Shown: positions 26,512-35,028 of the stretch, piece by piece
Layout of the letters: each line of letters starts with the position of its first letter
How positions within the stretch are numbered: the first letter of the stretch is position 1
DNA from: Kibdelosporangium banguiense
Lineage (GTDB): Bacteria; Actinomycetota; Actinomycetes; Mycobacteriales; Pseudonocardiaceae
Direction of reading: 5' to 3'
Length of the DNA stretch: 64,000 nt
Assembly: GCF_017876405.1 (NCBI RefSeq)
Contig: NZ_JAGINW010000001.1
Span: forward strand, 12,041,203-12,105,202
Made by a program: the position numbers and the translations under genes
Notes under the pieces: model-generated
What the model was told of the DNA's origin: nothing
The model's input: only the letters and a program-made list of their open reading frames with translations
Databases searched by the model: none

Positions 26512-26963
26512 CCGAACCGGTGACCACCATGCCGAGCCCGTTCCGGATGGACTACACCTATGTCGCGGGCGCCGGTCGCTCGGTTTTCCTGCGCGGCCTG
26601 GCCGAACGTCGCCTGCTGGCGCGCCGGTGCCCGGTCTGCGAGCAGGTGTACCTGCCCTCGCCCGAGTTCTGTTCGCGTTGCCTGAGCCGGTTGGCGGAAC
26701 CGTTCGAATTGGACGGCCGGGGCGTCGTTTCGACGTTCTGTGTCGTGAACTTCCCTTTCCCCGGCCAGACCATCGAGCCGCCGTACGTGGTGGCGCACAT
26801 CCAGGTGCACGGCGCCGCCACGCGACTGATGCACCTCGTGCGCGAAGTCCCGCCCGACGAGGTGCACATCGGGATGGAAGTCGAGCCGGTGTGGGCACCC
26901 GACGATCAGCTCACCACGTCGATGACGAGCATCCTGCATTTCCGGCCGGTGCCCGATGCGTGA
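26508..26963 (+). CDS. DUF35 zinc-ribbon/OB-fold protein
   Basis: 151 residues; its ATG overlaps the previous stop (ATGA). An N-terminal helix is followed by an intact rubredoxin-like zinc ribbon (RRCPVCEQVYLPSPEFCSRC, about residues 42-61) and an OB-fold (GRGVVSTFCVVNFPFPG ... YVVAHIQVHGAATRLMHLV ... GMEVEPVW). Such proteins form complexes with SCPx-type thiolases or Ltp aldolases and position the acyl-CoA. With two DUF35 and three thiolase-like genes, separate pairs are likely. Confidence 0.88.
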   Translation: MTEPVTTMPSPFRMDYTYVAGAGRSVFLRGLAERRLLARRCPVCEQVYLPSPEFCSRCLSRLAEPFELDGRGVVSTFCVVNFPFPGQTIEPPYVVAHIQVHGAATRLMHLVREVPPDEVHIGMEVEPVWAPDDQLTTSMTSILHFRPVPDA

Positions 26964-28023
26964 CGTGGCCATCGTGTCCTTCGCCCAGTCGCCGTGCCTG
27001 GCCGCGAACCGGCAGGACGACATGGCCGAGATCCTGCTCCCGGTGATCCGCGAGGCGATGACGGCGGCGGGAATCGAACGCGACGACATCGACTTCATCG
27101 CCTCCGGCAGTCACGACTTCTTCGAGGGCCGCACGTTCGCGTACATCGAGTCGCTGGACGCGGTGGGAGCCTGGCCGCCGATCTCGGAATCGCACGTCGA
27201 GATGGACGCTGCCTGGGCGTTCGCCGAGGCGTGGGCGTGGCTGCAGCTCGGGCAGGGAGACATCGCGCTGGTGTACGGCGTCGGCCGCGGGTCCCTTGCC
27301 CAGGACCTCGGGCAGGTCATGCCCGCACAGCTCGATCCGTACTTCCTGGCTCCGCTGCGGCCGCATCCCGATGCCATCGCGGGCATCCAGGCGTGCGCGA
27401 TGGTCCAGGCCGGACTGACCAGCGAACGGCACCTCGCCGAGATCGTGGTCCGCAGCCTTGACTCGGCGGTCGAGAACCCGTGGGCGCAGACGTCCGGGCA
27501 CGTCACGGTCGACGAATTGCTGGCAGCGCCATACGTTTGCTCGCCGCTGCGCGCGCACGACGTCTCCCCGACAGGAGACGCTGCGGCGGTCATTGTGCTG
27601 GCCGCAGGCGGCAAGGCGGCCGAACTCGCCGAGCGCCCGGCCTGGGTGCGTGGCGTCGATCACCGGATGGACACCCACTACCCGGGCATGCGGGATCTGA
27701 CCACATCGGACTCCACGCGAATCGCCATGAAACGGGCGGCTGAGCTGGCCGGGTTCACCGCTCAGGACGTGGAAGTGGCCGAGCTGCACACCGAGTACAG
27801 CCATCAGGAGCCGCTGCTGACCGCCGCGCTCGGGCTGAATGGCGCGCAGATCAATCCCTCCGGCGGACCGCTGGCCGGCCATCCCGCGACCGCGACCGGG
27901 CTGATCCGGATCGGCGAAGCGGCTCACCGGCTCCTGGCAGGTGAGGCCGGCTGTGCCCTCGCGCACGCCACGAACGGCCCTGCGCTGCAACAGAATCTCG
28001 TCTGTCTCATGGAGGCCGGATGA
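26956..28023 (+). CDS. Thiolase-like lipid-transfer protein without the nucleophilic Cys (1)
   Basis: 355 residues, overlapping the DUF35 gene by 8 bases. Thiolase fold: VAIVSFAQSPCLA start, INPSGGPLAGHPATATGLIRIGEAAHRL near the C terminus. Where active thiolases have the nucleophilic Cys (NNNCATGS-type) this protein reads SESHVEMDAAWAFA, so it cannot run a classical thiolase cycle. Cys-less members such as Ltp2 are retro-aldolases that cleave steroid side chains. The HExF-type catalytic block is ELHTEYSHQEPL. Aldolase or scaffold role inferred. Confidence 0.82.
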   Translation: MRDVAIVSFAQSPCLAANRQDDMAEILLPVIREAMTAAGIERDDIDFIASGSHDFFEGRTFAYIESLDAVGAWPPISESHVEMDAAWAFAEAWAWLQLGQGDIALVYGVGRGSLAQDLGQVMPAQLDPYFLAPLRPHPDAIAGIQACAMVQAGLTSERHLAEIVVRSLDSAVENPWAQTSGHVTVDELLAAPYVCSPLRAHDVSPTGDAAAVIVLAAGGKAAELAERPAWVRGVDHRMDTHYPGMRDLTTSDSTRIAMKRAAELAGFTAQDVEVAELHTEYSHQEPLLTAALGLNGAQINPSGGPLAGHPATATGLIRIGEAAHRLLAGEAGCALAHATNGPALQQNLVCLMEAG

Positions 28024-29183
28024 GCAGCGCACTCGCCGTGGTCGGCATCGGCCAGAGCAAACAGGCCAAACGCCGTGAGGTCACGATCGGCGCGATGGTC
28101 CGTGAGGCCGTGACCGAGGCGATGGCCGACGCGGAACTCACTTTCGCCGACATCGACGCGGTTGTGCTGAGCAAGACCCCTGACCTGTTCGACGGCGTGA
28201 TGAATCCCGAGCTGTATCTGGCCGACGCGATGGGCGCGGTCGGACTGCCGGTCACGCGGGTCTTCACCGGCGGCAGTGTCGGCGGCCACGCCGCGATCTA
28301 CGGCGCGCACCTGGTCGAAGCCGGGCTGGCCAAGCGTGTGCTCGTTGTGGCCTATGCCAAGGAATCCGAAGGCAACTTCACCTGGGCACTGTCGCGTGGG
28401 CTGCCGTTCAGCGCCCAACTCGGTGCCGGTGCGGGCGGGCATTTCGCGCCTGTCATCCGTGAGTACATCCGGCGCGCGGAGGCACCTGAGCACATCGGCT
28501 GGAAAGTGGCCGTCAACCATCGGCTCAACGCCACCCGAAACCCCTACGCGCACGTGCAGCGGCCCGACATCACCATCGAGCAGGTACGCGACTCCCCCAT
28601 GCTCTGGGATCCCATCCGTTACCTGGAGTCATGCCCGTCCTCCGACGGCGCCTGCGCCATCGTGGTGACCAGTGAAGAACACATCAGTGCGACCCGTCCG
28701 CCCGCCTGGATTCACGGCATGGCCTGGCGAACCGAGACCGGGCATTTCGCCGGCCGCGACGAGGTGAACCCCAAGGCAGGCCAGGAATGCGCGGCCGATG
28801 CCTACCGTCAGGCAGGTATCGACGATCCGCTGGGCCAGATCCACGTCGCCGAACTCTACATCCCGTACAGCTGGTACGAGCCGATCTGGCTGGAGAACAT
28901 CGGACTGGCGGAGCTGCACGGCGGCTGGCGGCTCGTGGAGAAGGACCGCACCGCGTTCGACGGTGACATCCCGGTCAACCCGTCGGGTGGCGTGCTGTCG
29001 GGCAATCCGACCGGCGCGACCGGCCTGCTCCGGTTCGCCGAAGCCGCCCTCCAGGTCCGGGGAACGGCCGGTGCGCACCAGGTCGACGGGGCACGCCTGG
29101 CCATCGGGCACGCCATGGGCGGCGCCTCCCAGTTCCACGCGCTGTGGGTGGTCGGCAGCGCCAAACCAGGGAGCACACGGTGA
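28020..29183 (+). CDS. Thiolase-like lipid-transfer protein without the nucleophilic Cys (2)
   Basis: 387 residues; ATG overlaps the previous stop (ATGA). Thiolase fold with LAVVGIGQSKQAKRREVTIG at the start, VNPSGGVLSGNPTGATGLLRFAEAAL at the end and GHAMGG before the C terminus. The Cys position reads FTGGSVGGHAAIYGAH, with no Cys, and the catalytic His block is AELYIPYSWYEPI, with Tyr replacing His. Tyr at this place is reminiscent of the Ltp2 retro-aldolases. Probably acts with one of the DUF35 partners on a CoA-bound side chain. Confidence 0.82.
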   Translation: MSSALAVVGIGQSKQAKRREVTIGAMVREAVTEAMADAELTFADIDAVVLSKTPDLFDGVMNPELYLADAMGAVGLPVTRVFTGGSVGGHAAIYGAHLVEAGLAKRVLVVAYAKESEGNFTWALSRGLPFSAQLGAGAGGHFAPVIREYIRRAEAPEHIGWKVAVNHRLNATRNPYAHVQRPDITIEQVRDSPMLWDPIRYLESCPSSDGACAIVVTSEEHISATRPPAWIHGMAWRTETGHFAGRDEVNPKAGQECAADAYRQAGIDDPLGQIHVAELYIPYSWYEPIWLENIGLAELHGGWRLVEKDRTAFDGDIPVNPSGGVLSGNPTGATGLLRFAEAALQVRGTAGAHQVDGARLAIGHAMGGASQFHALWVVGSAKPGSTR

Positions 29184-30349
29184 AAGTTTTCGTCGCGGGC
29201 GTCGGCATGACCAAGTTCGACAAGATCGGCACCAACGGGTTGACCTACCCGCAAATGGTGGCCGAAGCGGTCGGGAATGCGCTGGCTGACGCGGGAATCA
29301 CCTACGACCAGGTGCAACGGGCCGCAGTCGGTTACGTGTTCCAGCCCTCAGCCGCAGGCCAGCGCGCGTTGTACGAAGTGGGGATGACCGGTATTCCTGT
29401 GGTCAACGTCAACAACAACTGCGCCACCGGGTCCACGGCCTTGCTACTCGCCCGCGAATGGGTCCAAACCGGACTTGCCGACATCGTGCTGGCGGTCGGG
29501 TTCGAGCAGATGACCAAGGATTCAATGAGTGGCACCGCGTCCGGTGTGACCACAATAGACAATCATATCGGCATCATGGTGCCGAAGTACGGCTGGGCGC
29601 AGGCGCCGATGACTGCACAGTTCTTCGGTCACGCGGCCAACGAACACATGCAGCGCCACGCAACCACGGTCGAACAACTCGCAAGCGTGGCCGTGAAAAA
29701 TCACGAGCACTCCACCCGAAACCCGCTCGCACAGTTCCAACGGCCGTACACGCTCGCCGAAGTGCTGGCGGACAAGCCCGTGCACGGCCCGCTCACGCGA
29801 TCGCAGTGCTCCCCCATGTCGGACGGCGCGGCCGCGGCGGTTCTCGTCAGCGAACGGTTCGCCCAGGAGAATGCCGTCGAGATTCTCGCGCAAAGCCTGG
29901 TCACCGACACTTCGTCCGCCTTCGATTCCGGGTCGATGATCGATGTGGTCGGCGCCCCGATGACTCGGCAGGCCGCCCAGGAGGTCTTCGGCAGCGCAGG
30001 CGTAACCGTGTCCGATGTGGACGTGATCGAGCTGCACGACTGCTTCTCGATCAACGAGATCATCACCTATGAGGCACTGGGCCTGTGCGCCGAGGGCAAG
30101 GGCGGTCACCTGGCCGAGTCGGGGGCGACGACCTACGGCGGCCAATGGGTGGTCAACCCGTCGGGCGGGCTGATCTCCAAAGGACATCCGCTGGGCGCCA
30201 CCGGGCTCGCCCAGTGCGCCGAACTCACCTGGCAGCTGCGCGGGCAGGCCGGCGACCGGCAGGTGCCGGGCGCACGGCTGGGCCTGGCCCACAATCTCGG
30301 ACTGGGCGGCGCGTGCGTGGTCACGCTGTATGGGAAAGGAATGCAATGA
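29180..30349 (+). CDS. SCPx-type acetyl-CoA acyltransferase (thiolase) with intact Cys
   Basis: 389 residues from GTG 29180, overlapping the previous stop by GTGA. The nucleophile is present in VVNVNNNCATGSTALLLARE (near residue 82), the HxxF-type block is ELHDCFSINEI, and the C-terminal VNPSGGLISKGHPLGATGLAQCAELTWQLRG and HNLGLGGACVVTLY blocks are canonical. It is therefore the only one of the three thiolase-like proteins able to cleave a beta-ketoacyl-CoA. Equivalent to sterol carrier protein X-type thiolases used in sterol or branched-chain side-chain breakdown. Confidence 0.9.
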   Translation: MKVFVAGVGMTKFDKIGTNGLTYPQMVAEAVGNALADAGITYDQVQRAAVGYVFQPSAAGQRALYEVGMTGIPVVNVNNNCATGSTALLLAREWVQTGLADIVLAVGFEQMTKDSMSGTASGVTTIDNHIGIMVPKYGWAQAPMTAQFFGHAANEHMQRHATTVEQLASVAVKNHEHSTRNPLAQFQRPYTLAEVLADKPVHGPLTRSQCSPMSDGAAAAVLVSERFAQENAVEILAQSLVTDTSSAFDSGSMIDVVGAPMTRQAAQEVFGSAGVTVSDVDVIELHDCFSINEIITYEALGLCAEGKGGHLAESGATTYGGQWVVNPSGGLISKGHPLGATGLAQCAELTWQLRGQAGDRQVPGARLGLAHNLGLGGACVVTLYGKGMQ

Positions 30350-31917
30350 ACGAGCAGACGATGCGGTCTGGCAACCACCTCGGTCATCTCACCGTCGCCG
30401 CCCTGAAACGCCACCGGGACAAGCCGGTGCTGGTGCTGGGCGAGACCACCATGACCGGCGGCCAGACAGCCGAGCAGATCAGCCAGTACGCCCAGGCTTT
30501 CGAGGCGCTCGGGGCCGGTACGGGCGCAGCGGTGGCGCTGCTGTCGCTCAACCGTCCCGAGGTTCTGCTGATCATCGGCGCCGGCCAGATGCAAGGAGCC
30601 CGGCGCTCGGCGTTGCATCCGTTGGGTTCGCTCGACGACCACGCCTACGTCCTCAACGACGCGGGCATCACGACCCTGATCATCGACCCGGTCCCGGCGT
30701 TCGTCGATCGTGCGCTCGGCCTGCTCGACAAGGTCCCGGGCCTGACCCAGGTCCTCACCATCGGGCCGGTGCCGGAGAAACTGGCCCACGCGGGCAAGGA
30801 TCTCGTCGCGACGGCGGCCAGTTTCGACCCACAACCACTGGTGCCCGCCGAATTGCCACCGGACCAGGTCGTCTCGATCACCTACACCGGCGGGACGACC
30901 GGCAAACCCAAGGGTGTCATGGGAACCGCCCGGACAATGGCGACCATGACCCAGATCCAGCTCGCCGAATGGGAGTGGCCGGAATCCCCGAAGTTCCTGA
31001 TCTGCACACCGCTTTCCCACGCCGGGGCCGCGTTCTTCGGCCCCACCCTGATCAAGGGCGGCTCCCTGGTCGTACTGCCGAGGTTCGACCCGGCCGAGGT
31101 GTTGCGCGTCATCGAGGAACAGCGGATCACCGCGACCATGCTGGTGCCGACCATGCTGTACGCGCTGATGGACCACCCCGACTCGCAAACCCGTGACCTG
31201 TCGTCGTTGCAGACGGTCTACTATGGAGCAGCGGCCATCAACCCGGTCCGGTTGCGTGAGGCGATCGACCGGTTCGGGCCGATCTTCGCGCAGTTCTACG
31301 GCCAGTCCGAAGCACCCATGGCGATCAGCTACCTCGCCAAAGGCGACCACGACGACAAACGGCTGTCCTCCTGCGGGCGCCCCTCGGCCTTCCTGCGCAC
31401 GGCATTGCTCGACCCGGACGGCAATCCGGTGAAACCCGGTGAGCCCGGGGAGATCTGCGTCGCCGGTCCCCTGCTCGCCGCCGGATACTGGAACCTGCCC
31501 GATATCACCGCCGAGACGTTCCGCGACGGCTGGCTGCACACCGGCGACGTCGCCCGAGAGGACGAGGACGGATTCTGGTTCATCGTCGACCGGATCAAAG
31601 ACATGATCGTCACCGGCGGATTCAACGTCTTCCCCCGCGAAGTGGAGGACGTCGTGGCCGAGCATCCGGCCGTCGCCCAGGTCGGCGTGATCGGTACCCC
31701 CGACGAGAAGTGGGGCGAGGCGGTGACTGCGATCGTCGTGCTGCGCGAGACCCCCGAATCCATCGAAGGACTCACTGAGGAAATCAAGTCGTCAGTGCGC
31801 GACCGAAAGGGATCGGTGCACGTTCCCAAGAACATCATCGTCGCGGACTCACTGCCGGTCACGGCACTCGGCAAGCCCGACAAGAAGGCGCTGCGCGCCA
31901 AGTACGCGGTTTCCTGA
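30346..31917 (+). CDS. Acyl-CoA synthetase (AMP-forming, FadD-like)
   Basis: 523 residues; ATG overlaps the thiolase stop and GGAAAGGA precedes it. ANL-family motifs: YTGGTTGKPKGV (about 180-191), YGQSEAP, GWLHTGDVAREDEDG, IVDRIKDMIVTGGFNVFPREVE, and the C-terminal catalytic Lys in TALGKPDKKALR. It would activate a carboxylic acid to its CoA thioester for the thiolase-like enzymes upstream. The operon (DUF35 x2, thiolase-like x3, ligase) thus looks like a catabolic module for a sterol- or terpenoid-like side chain. A strong terminator follows. Confidence 0.92.
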   Translation: MNEQTMRSGNHLGHLTVAALKRHRDKPVLVLGETTMTGGQTAEQISQYAQAFEALGAGTGAAVALLSLNRPEVLLIIGAGQMQGARRSALHPLGSLDDHAYVLNDAGITTLIIDPVPAFVDRALGLLDKVPGLTQVLTIGPVPEKLAHAGKDLVATAASFDPQPLVPAELPPDQVVSITYTGGTTGKPKGVMGTARTMATMTQIQLAEWEWPESPKFLICTPLSHAGAAFFGPTLIKGGSLVVLPRFDPAEVLRVIEEQRITATMLVPTMLYALMDHPDSQTRDLSSLQTVYYGAAAINPVRLREAIDRFGPIFAQFYGQSEAPMAISYLAKGDHDDKRLSSCGRPSAFLRTALLDPDGNPVKPGEPGEICVAGPLLAAGYWNLPDITAETFRDGWLHTGDVAREDEDGFWFIVDRIKDMIVTGGFNVFPREVEDVVAEHPAVAQVGVIGTPDEKWGEAVTAIVVLRETPESIEGLTEEIKSSVRDRKGSVHVPKNIIVADSLPVTALGKPDKKALRAKYAVS

Positions 31918-31924
31918 GACCATT

Positions 31925-31961
31925 CCGGTCCGGTGTGGGCATCGCGTCCACACCGGACCGG
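31925..31961. terminator. Bidirectional terminator after the thiolase operon
   Basis: CCGGTCCGGTGTGG, a 9-base loop, then CCACACCGGACCGG: a perfect 14-bp stem. It lies 8 bases after the acyl-CoA synthetase stop and 7 bases beyond the presumed stop of the opposing gene at 31969, so it can end both transcripts. Confidence 0.85.
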
Positions 31962-31968
31962 CCGGGTT

Positions 31969-32389
31969 TCAGGCAGGCAATCTGAAGCGATAGGACTGGA
32001 TCAAGTCTGTCGTTCTCGTAGCCGACGACCTGCCAGTCCAGATCGAACGAGCCGGTCAGCAGGGAGATCGGGTCGTTGCCGATCAGCATCTGGGGCACCG
32101 CGCCTGCCACGTTCGCCAAGTCCTTGACGAGGTTCCAGCCCGCCTTGGCGATGCCCATCTTGCTGTAGTGGTAGTCGTTGCTCCCGAACGTCTGTCCCTT
32201 GGCGACCAAACGGCCGACCTCCTCGGCGATACCGGTGAAGGCCTTCCACTGCTTCAACTGCTCGGTCAGCCTGTCGCCACTGCGAAGGTTCATGGGCACC
32301 ACGCACTCGGCCAGACCTGAATAAGGTACGCACGCCCCATCCAAACCTGGGTTACCTGTCACCGTGGCGAACCACAGAGCGATCGTCAT
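31969..32389 (-). pseudogene. Frameshifted gene of unknown function
   Basis: From ATG 32389 the frame encodes a credible protein (TIALWFATVTGNPGLDGACV ... GDRLTEQLKQWKAFTGIAEEVGRLVAKGQ ... SFDLDWQVVGYENDR). It then runs on, past the terminator, into the acyl-CoA synthetase gene down to 31859. In another frame the sequence just after YENDR reads DLIQSYRFRLPA and stops at 31969, directly before the terminator hairpin, a natural end. This points to a frameshift near 32000. Sequence with Cys upstream of 32389 may belong to an originally longer protein. I do not recognise the family. Either a broken gene or a sequencing error. Confidence 0.45.
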
Positions 32390-32687
32390 GTGTGGTCCGA
32401 GATCCTGCGATCCGGGGGTGTGACAGTACTCGGGCGTCGACTGAGTGCAGCTCTCCGAGGGTGGCGCAGGACGGCGGTTGGGGCGCTTGCCGGTGCTCAC
32501 GACCTTGCTCTTGCCGTTGCGGATCTTGGTTCTCTTCCCGCCGGGCTCGTGGATCATCTCGCCACCGTGCGCGCCATCAAGGTGCCCATCCGCGCCACGC
32601 TTTGTTTGTCCACCTGCGGCAGGCCTTGCTGGACATCCCCCGACGGGCGGAGATGTGTGCTTACAGCCGCGTGTGCCAGGAGGGGCG

Positions 32688-33299
32688 ATGAAGATCGCAT
32701 GGGGGAATGACGACTTACCGGCGCGGGATCGTTTTGCCGCGTGGCAGGAGTACGCCAACAGCACTCACGTGCCCACCAGCGTTCGCAGTGACCACGAAGG
32801 CGACTTCCGGGCCACAGTGCTGGTGACGCCGCTCGGGCCCGTCCAGGTCTCGCGGCTGACCTACGGTGGCGTCGTGGCAGACCTGCTGGCCGCCGTCCTC
32901 CACGAACACACCGGCAACGACTGGATCAGCACCTGTGATCAGCAAACCCTGGCGTACGGCATTCGTTCGTACATCGACCAGCACCTCGCCGACCCGGACC
33001 TCTCCCCCGCGACACTCGCGGCGGCCCATCACCTGTCAGTGCGCAGTCTCCAGCGCCTCTTCCACGCACACGGCATCTCGGTCACCGACTGGATCCGCAC
33101 GCGGCGCCTGGAACATTGCCGCAGCGACCTGGACAACCCGCTGCTCGACCACCGGCTGGCCTACGTGATCGCAGCGAAGTGGGGATTCGTCTCCCGGACA
33201 CACTTCAGCCGCCTGTTCCGCGCCACATATGGGTGCACGCCGCACGACTACAGGCACCGGCGCAGATCCCTGATCCCGCTGGATAGCCTCTGCCCATGA
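32688..33299 (+). CDS. AraC-family regulator with internally deleted sensor domain
   Basis: 203 residues from ATG 32688 (AGGAGG upstream). The N-terminal 60 residues are the start of an AraC_binding_2 sensor (ARDRFAAWQEYANSTHV ... GDFRATVLVTPLGPVQVSRL). The sequence then jumps directly to the linker and a complete two-helix AraC DNA-binding domain (SYIDQHLADPDLSPATLAAAHHLSVRSLQRLFHAHGISVTDWIRTRRLEHC ... WGFVSRTHFSRLFRATYGCTPHDYR). Normal members have about 310-320 residues, so roughly 100 residues of the sensor are missing in frame. DNA binding should persist, ligand control may be lost. Coupled to the next gene by ATGA. Confidence 0.82.
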   Translation: MKIAWGNDDLPARDRFAAWQEYANSTHVPTSVRSDHEGDFRATVLVTPLGPVQVSRLTYGGVVADLLAAVLHEHTGNDWISTCDQQTLAYGIRSYIDQHLADPDLSPATLAAAHHLSVRSLQRLFHAHGISVTDWIRTRRLEHCRSDLDNPLLDHRLAYVIAAKWGFVSRTHFSRLFRATYGCTPHDYRHRRRSLIPLDSLCP

Positions 33300-34594
33300 A
33301 TTCAGAAGAGCGTGCGGCTTACATAGTCGACGTCCTGTCGGCCGAGTTCGGCGCGATGATCGCGCAGGACCGCGCTTCGTTCCGCCGGAAGTTCCGCAAG
33401 ATGGCCGCATCGCCGTTCGCGTTCTACCGCGGCAGCGCCTGCCTGTTCTACGCCGACATGACCGGCGGGTTCGCTGCCAGCGATTTTCTGCACGCGCGCA
33501 CCAGCCGGGTGTGGATCCACGGTGACCTGCACGCGGAGAACTTCGGGACCTACATGAACGGTTCCGGGCGCCTGGTGTTCAACGTCAACGACTTCGACGA
33601 GGCCTACGTCGGCCCGTTCACCTGGGATCTCAAGCGGTTCGTGGCCAGCGTCGCGCTCATCGGCTACGCGAAGGCGTTGTCCGATCAGGTGATCAGCGAT
33701 CTGGTCACCCGGTTCGCCACGGCCTACCTGACCGAGCTGCGCGCCATCGTCTCCGGCGGCGACGACGCGATCGGCTCGATCACCCTGGACAACGCCAACG
33801 GCGTCCTGCTCAAAGTGCTCCAGCAGGCCCGCCTCAACACCCGGGTCGCCCTGCTGGAACAGGACACCACGCTGGACAACTACGACCGCCGGTTCGCCGA
33901 CGGAGACGGCGTTTTCCAGGTCGACGACGCGACCAGGCAATCGGTCCTCGACGCGTTCGAGGCCTACCTGGACACCCTGCCCCAACTGCAGACAGTGGCC
34001 GCCCAGGTCAAAGACGTGGTGCTACGCAAGGGAGTCGGCATCGGCTCGGCCGGCCTGCCCTCCTACAACCTCCTGCTGGAAGGGCACACCGAAGCCCTCG
34101 AGAACGACGTGATCATCTACATGAAACAGGCCCAGGTACCCGCGGTGGCCCGCCACATAGACGACGAGAACGTCCGCGACTACTTCAAACACCAAGGCCA
34201 CCGCACAGTCGAATCCCAGCGGGCCCTGCAGGCCCACGCCGACCAGTGGCTCGGCTACACAGAGCTGAACGCAATAGGCCAGGTCGTCGCCGAGGTGTCC
34301 CCCTACGCGTCCGACCTCGACTGGGCCGACGTCAACGAACCCGAAGACCTCTCCGGCGTCATCGGCGACCTAGGCCGCGCCGTAGCCCGAATGCACTCGG
34401 TCGCCGACGACGAATCCGGCCACGACCTGGTCAACTTCGCCACCGAGGAAGAAATCGTCGCGGCAGTCGACAAAGACGAACGCGGCTTCGTCACCCACCT
34501 CGTCGACTTCGCCCACACCTACGGCCACCGAACCCGCCAGGACCACCAAATCTTCGTCGACCTCTTCCGCAACGACAAAGTCCCCGGCCTATAA
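33296..34594 (+). CDS. DUF2252 family protein
   Basis: 432 residues; ATG overlaps the AraC stop. DUF2252 signatures: FRKMAASPFAFYRGSACLFYAD, WIHGDLHAENFGTY and FNVNDFDEAYVGPFTWDLKRFVAS. The HGDLHxxNF and NDFDEA pair resembles the catalytic and metal-binding loops of aminoglycoside-phosphotransferase-like kinases, so a small-molecule kinase activity is possible, but no substrate is established. Near-complete length. It is probably controlled with, or by, the preceding AraC protein. Confidence 0.88.
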   Translation: MNSEERAAYIVDVLSAEFGAMIAQDRASFRRKFRKMAASPFAFYRGSACLFYADMTGGFAASDFLHARTSRVWIHGDLHAENFGTYMNGSGRLVFNVNDFDEAYVGPFTWDLKRFVASVALIGYAKALSDQVISDLVTRFATAYLTELRAIVSGGDDAIGSITLDNANGVLLKVLQQARLNTRVALLEQDTTLDNYDRRFADGDGVFQVDDATRQSVLDAFEAYLDTLPQLQTVAAQVKDVVLRKGVGIGSAGLPSYNLLLEGHTEALENDVIIYMKQAQVPAVARHIDDENVRDYFKHQGHRTVESQRALQAHADQWLGYTELNAIGQVVAEVSPYASDLDWADVNEPEDLSGVIGDLGRAVARMHSVADDESGHDLVNFATEEEIVAAVDKDERGFVTHLVDFAHTYGHRTRQDHQIFVDLFRNDKVPGL

Positions 34595-34770
34595 CCCCAG
34601 CTTTATGGCCCCTGACCCGCTCGGTCAGGGGCCACCTCACAAGACCTATTTCAACCCAGCCCAGCTGGAAAGCAGCCAAAGGCAACGTGGGGGTTTGGGG
34701 GGCTCGGCCCCCCAACATGACGACAGGCGACCCGGTTCGCGCTTTCCGCGAACACAGACCGCCTGAGCCT

Positions 34771-34813
34771 GTGGGCGATACTGGGATCGAACCAGTGACC
34801 TCTCCGGTGTGAA
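34771..34813 (-). repeat. 3' half of tRNA-Val (attachment-site remnant)
   Basis: On the minus strand 43 bases match the 3' part of an actinomycete tRNA-Val(CAC), from the anticodon loop through the variable loop, T-arm (CTGGTTCGATCCCAG) and acceptor strand (TATCGCCCAC). The 5' half (D-arm and first acceptor strand) is absent, so no functional tRNA is made. Such 3' fragments are left when integrases insert elements into tRNA genes, so this marks the left edge of the accessory island. The rest of 34595-35028 contains no supported gene. Confidence 0.75.
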
Positions 34814-35028
34814 CGGCGCCGTGTGAGTCTCACAAGTCATGGGCGGTCTCAACAGGTACGTACTGACCTGCAGTTATTTCGTAGCTCGTCTCACTAGTTC
34901 CTTCTATCGGGGTAGTGTTCTGACCTGTCCTGGCTACTACGTTGGATACCGCTCTGCCCAACTCGCTAACTCAGTGGTGTGCAGATTGGTCTAGTCGGTT
35001 GCTGCGACGTCAAGGAAGTACCGCACAG

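Noticed and set aside
34771..34813. Functional tRNA-Val gene
   Set aside because: Only the 3' half is present; no D-arm or 5' acceptor strand can be found next to it.
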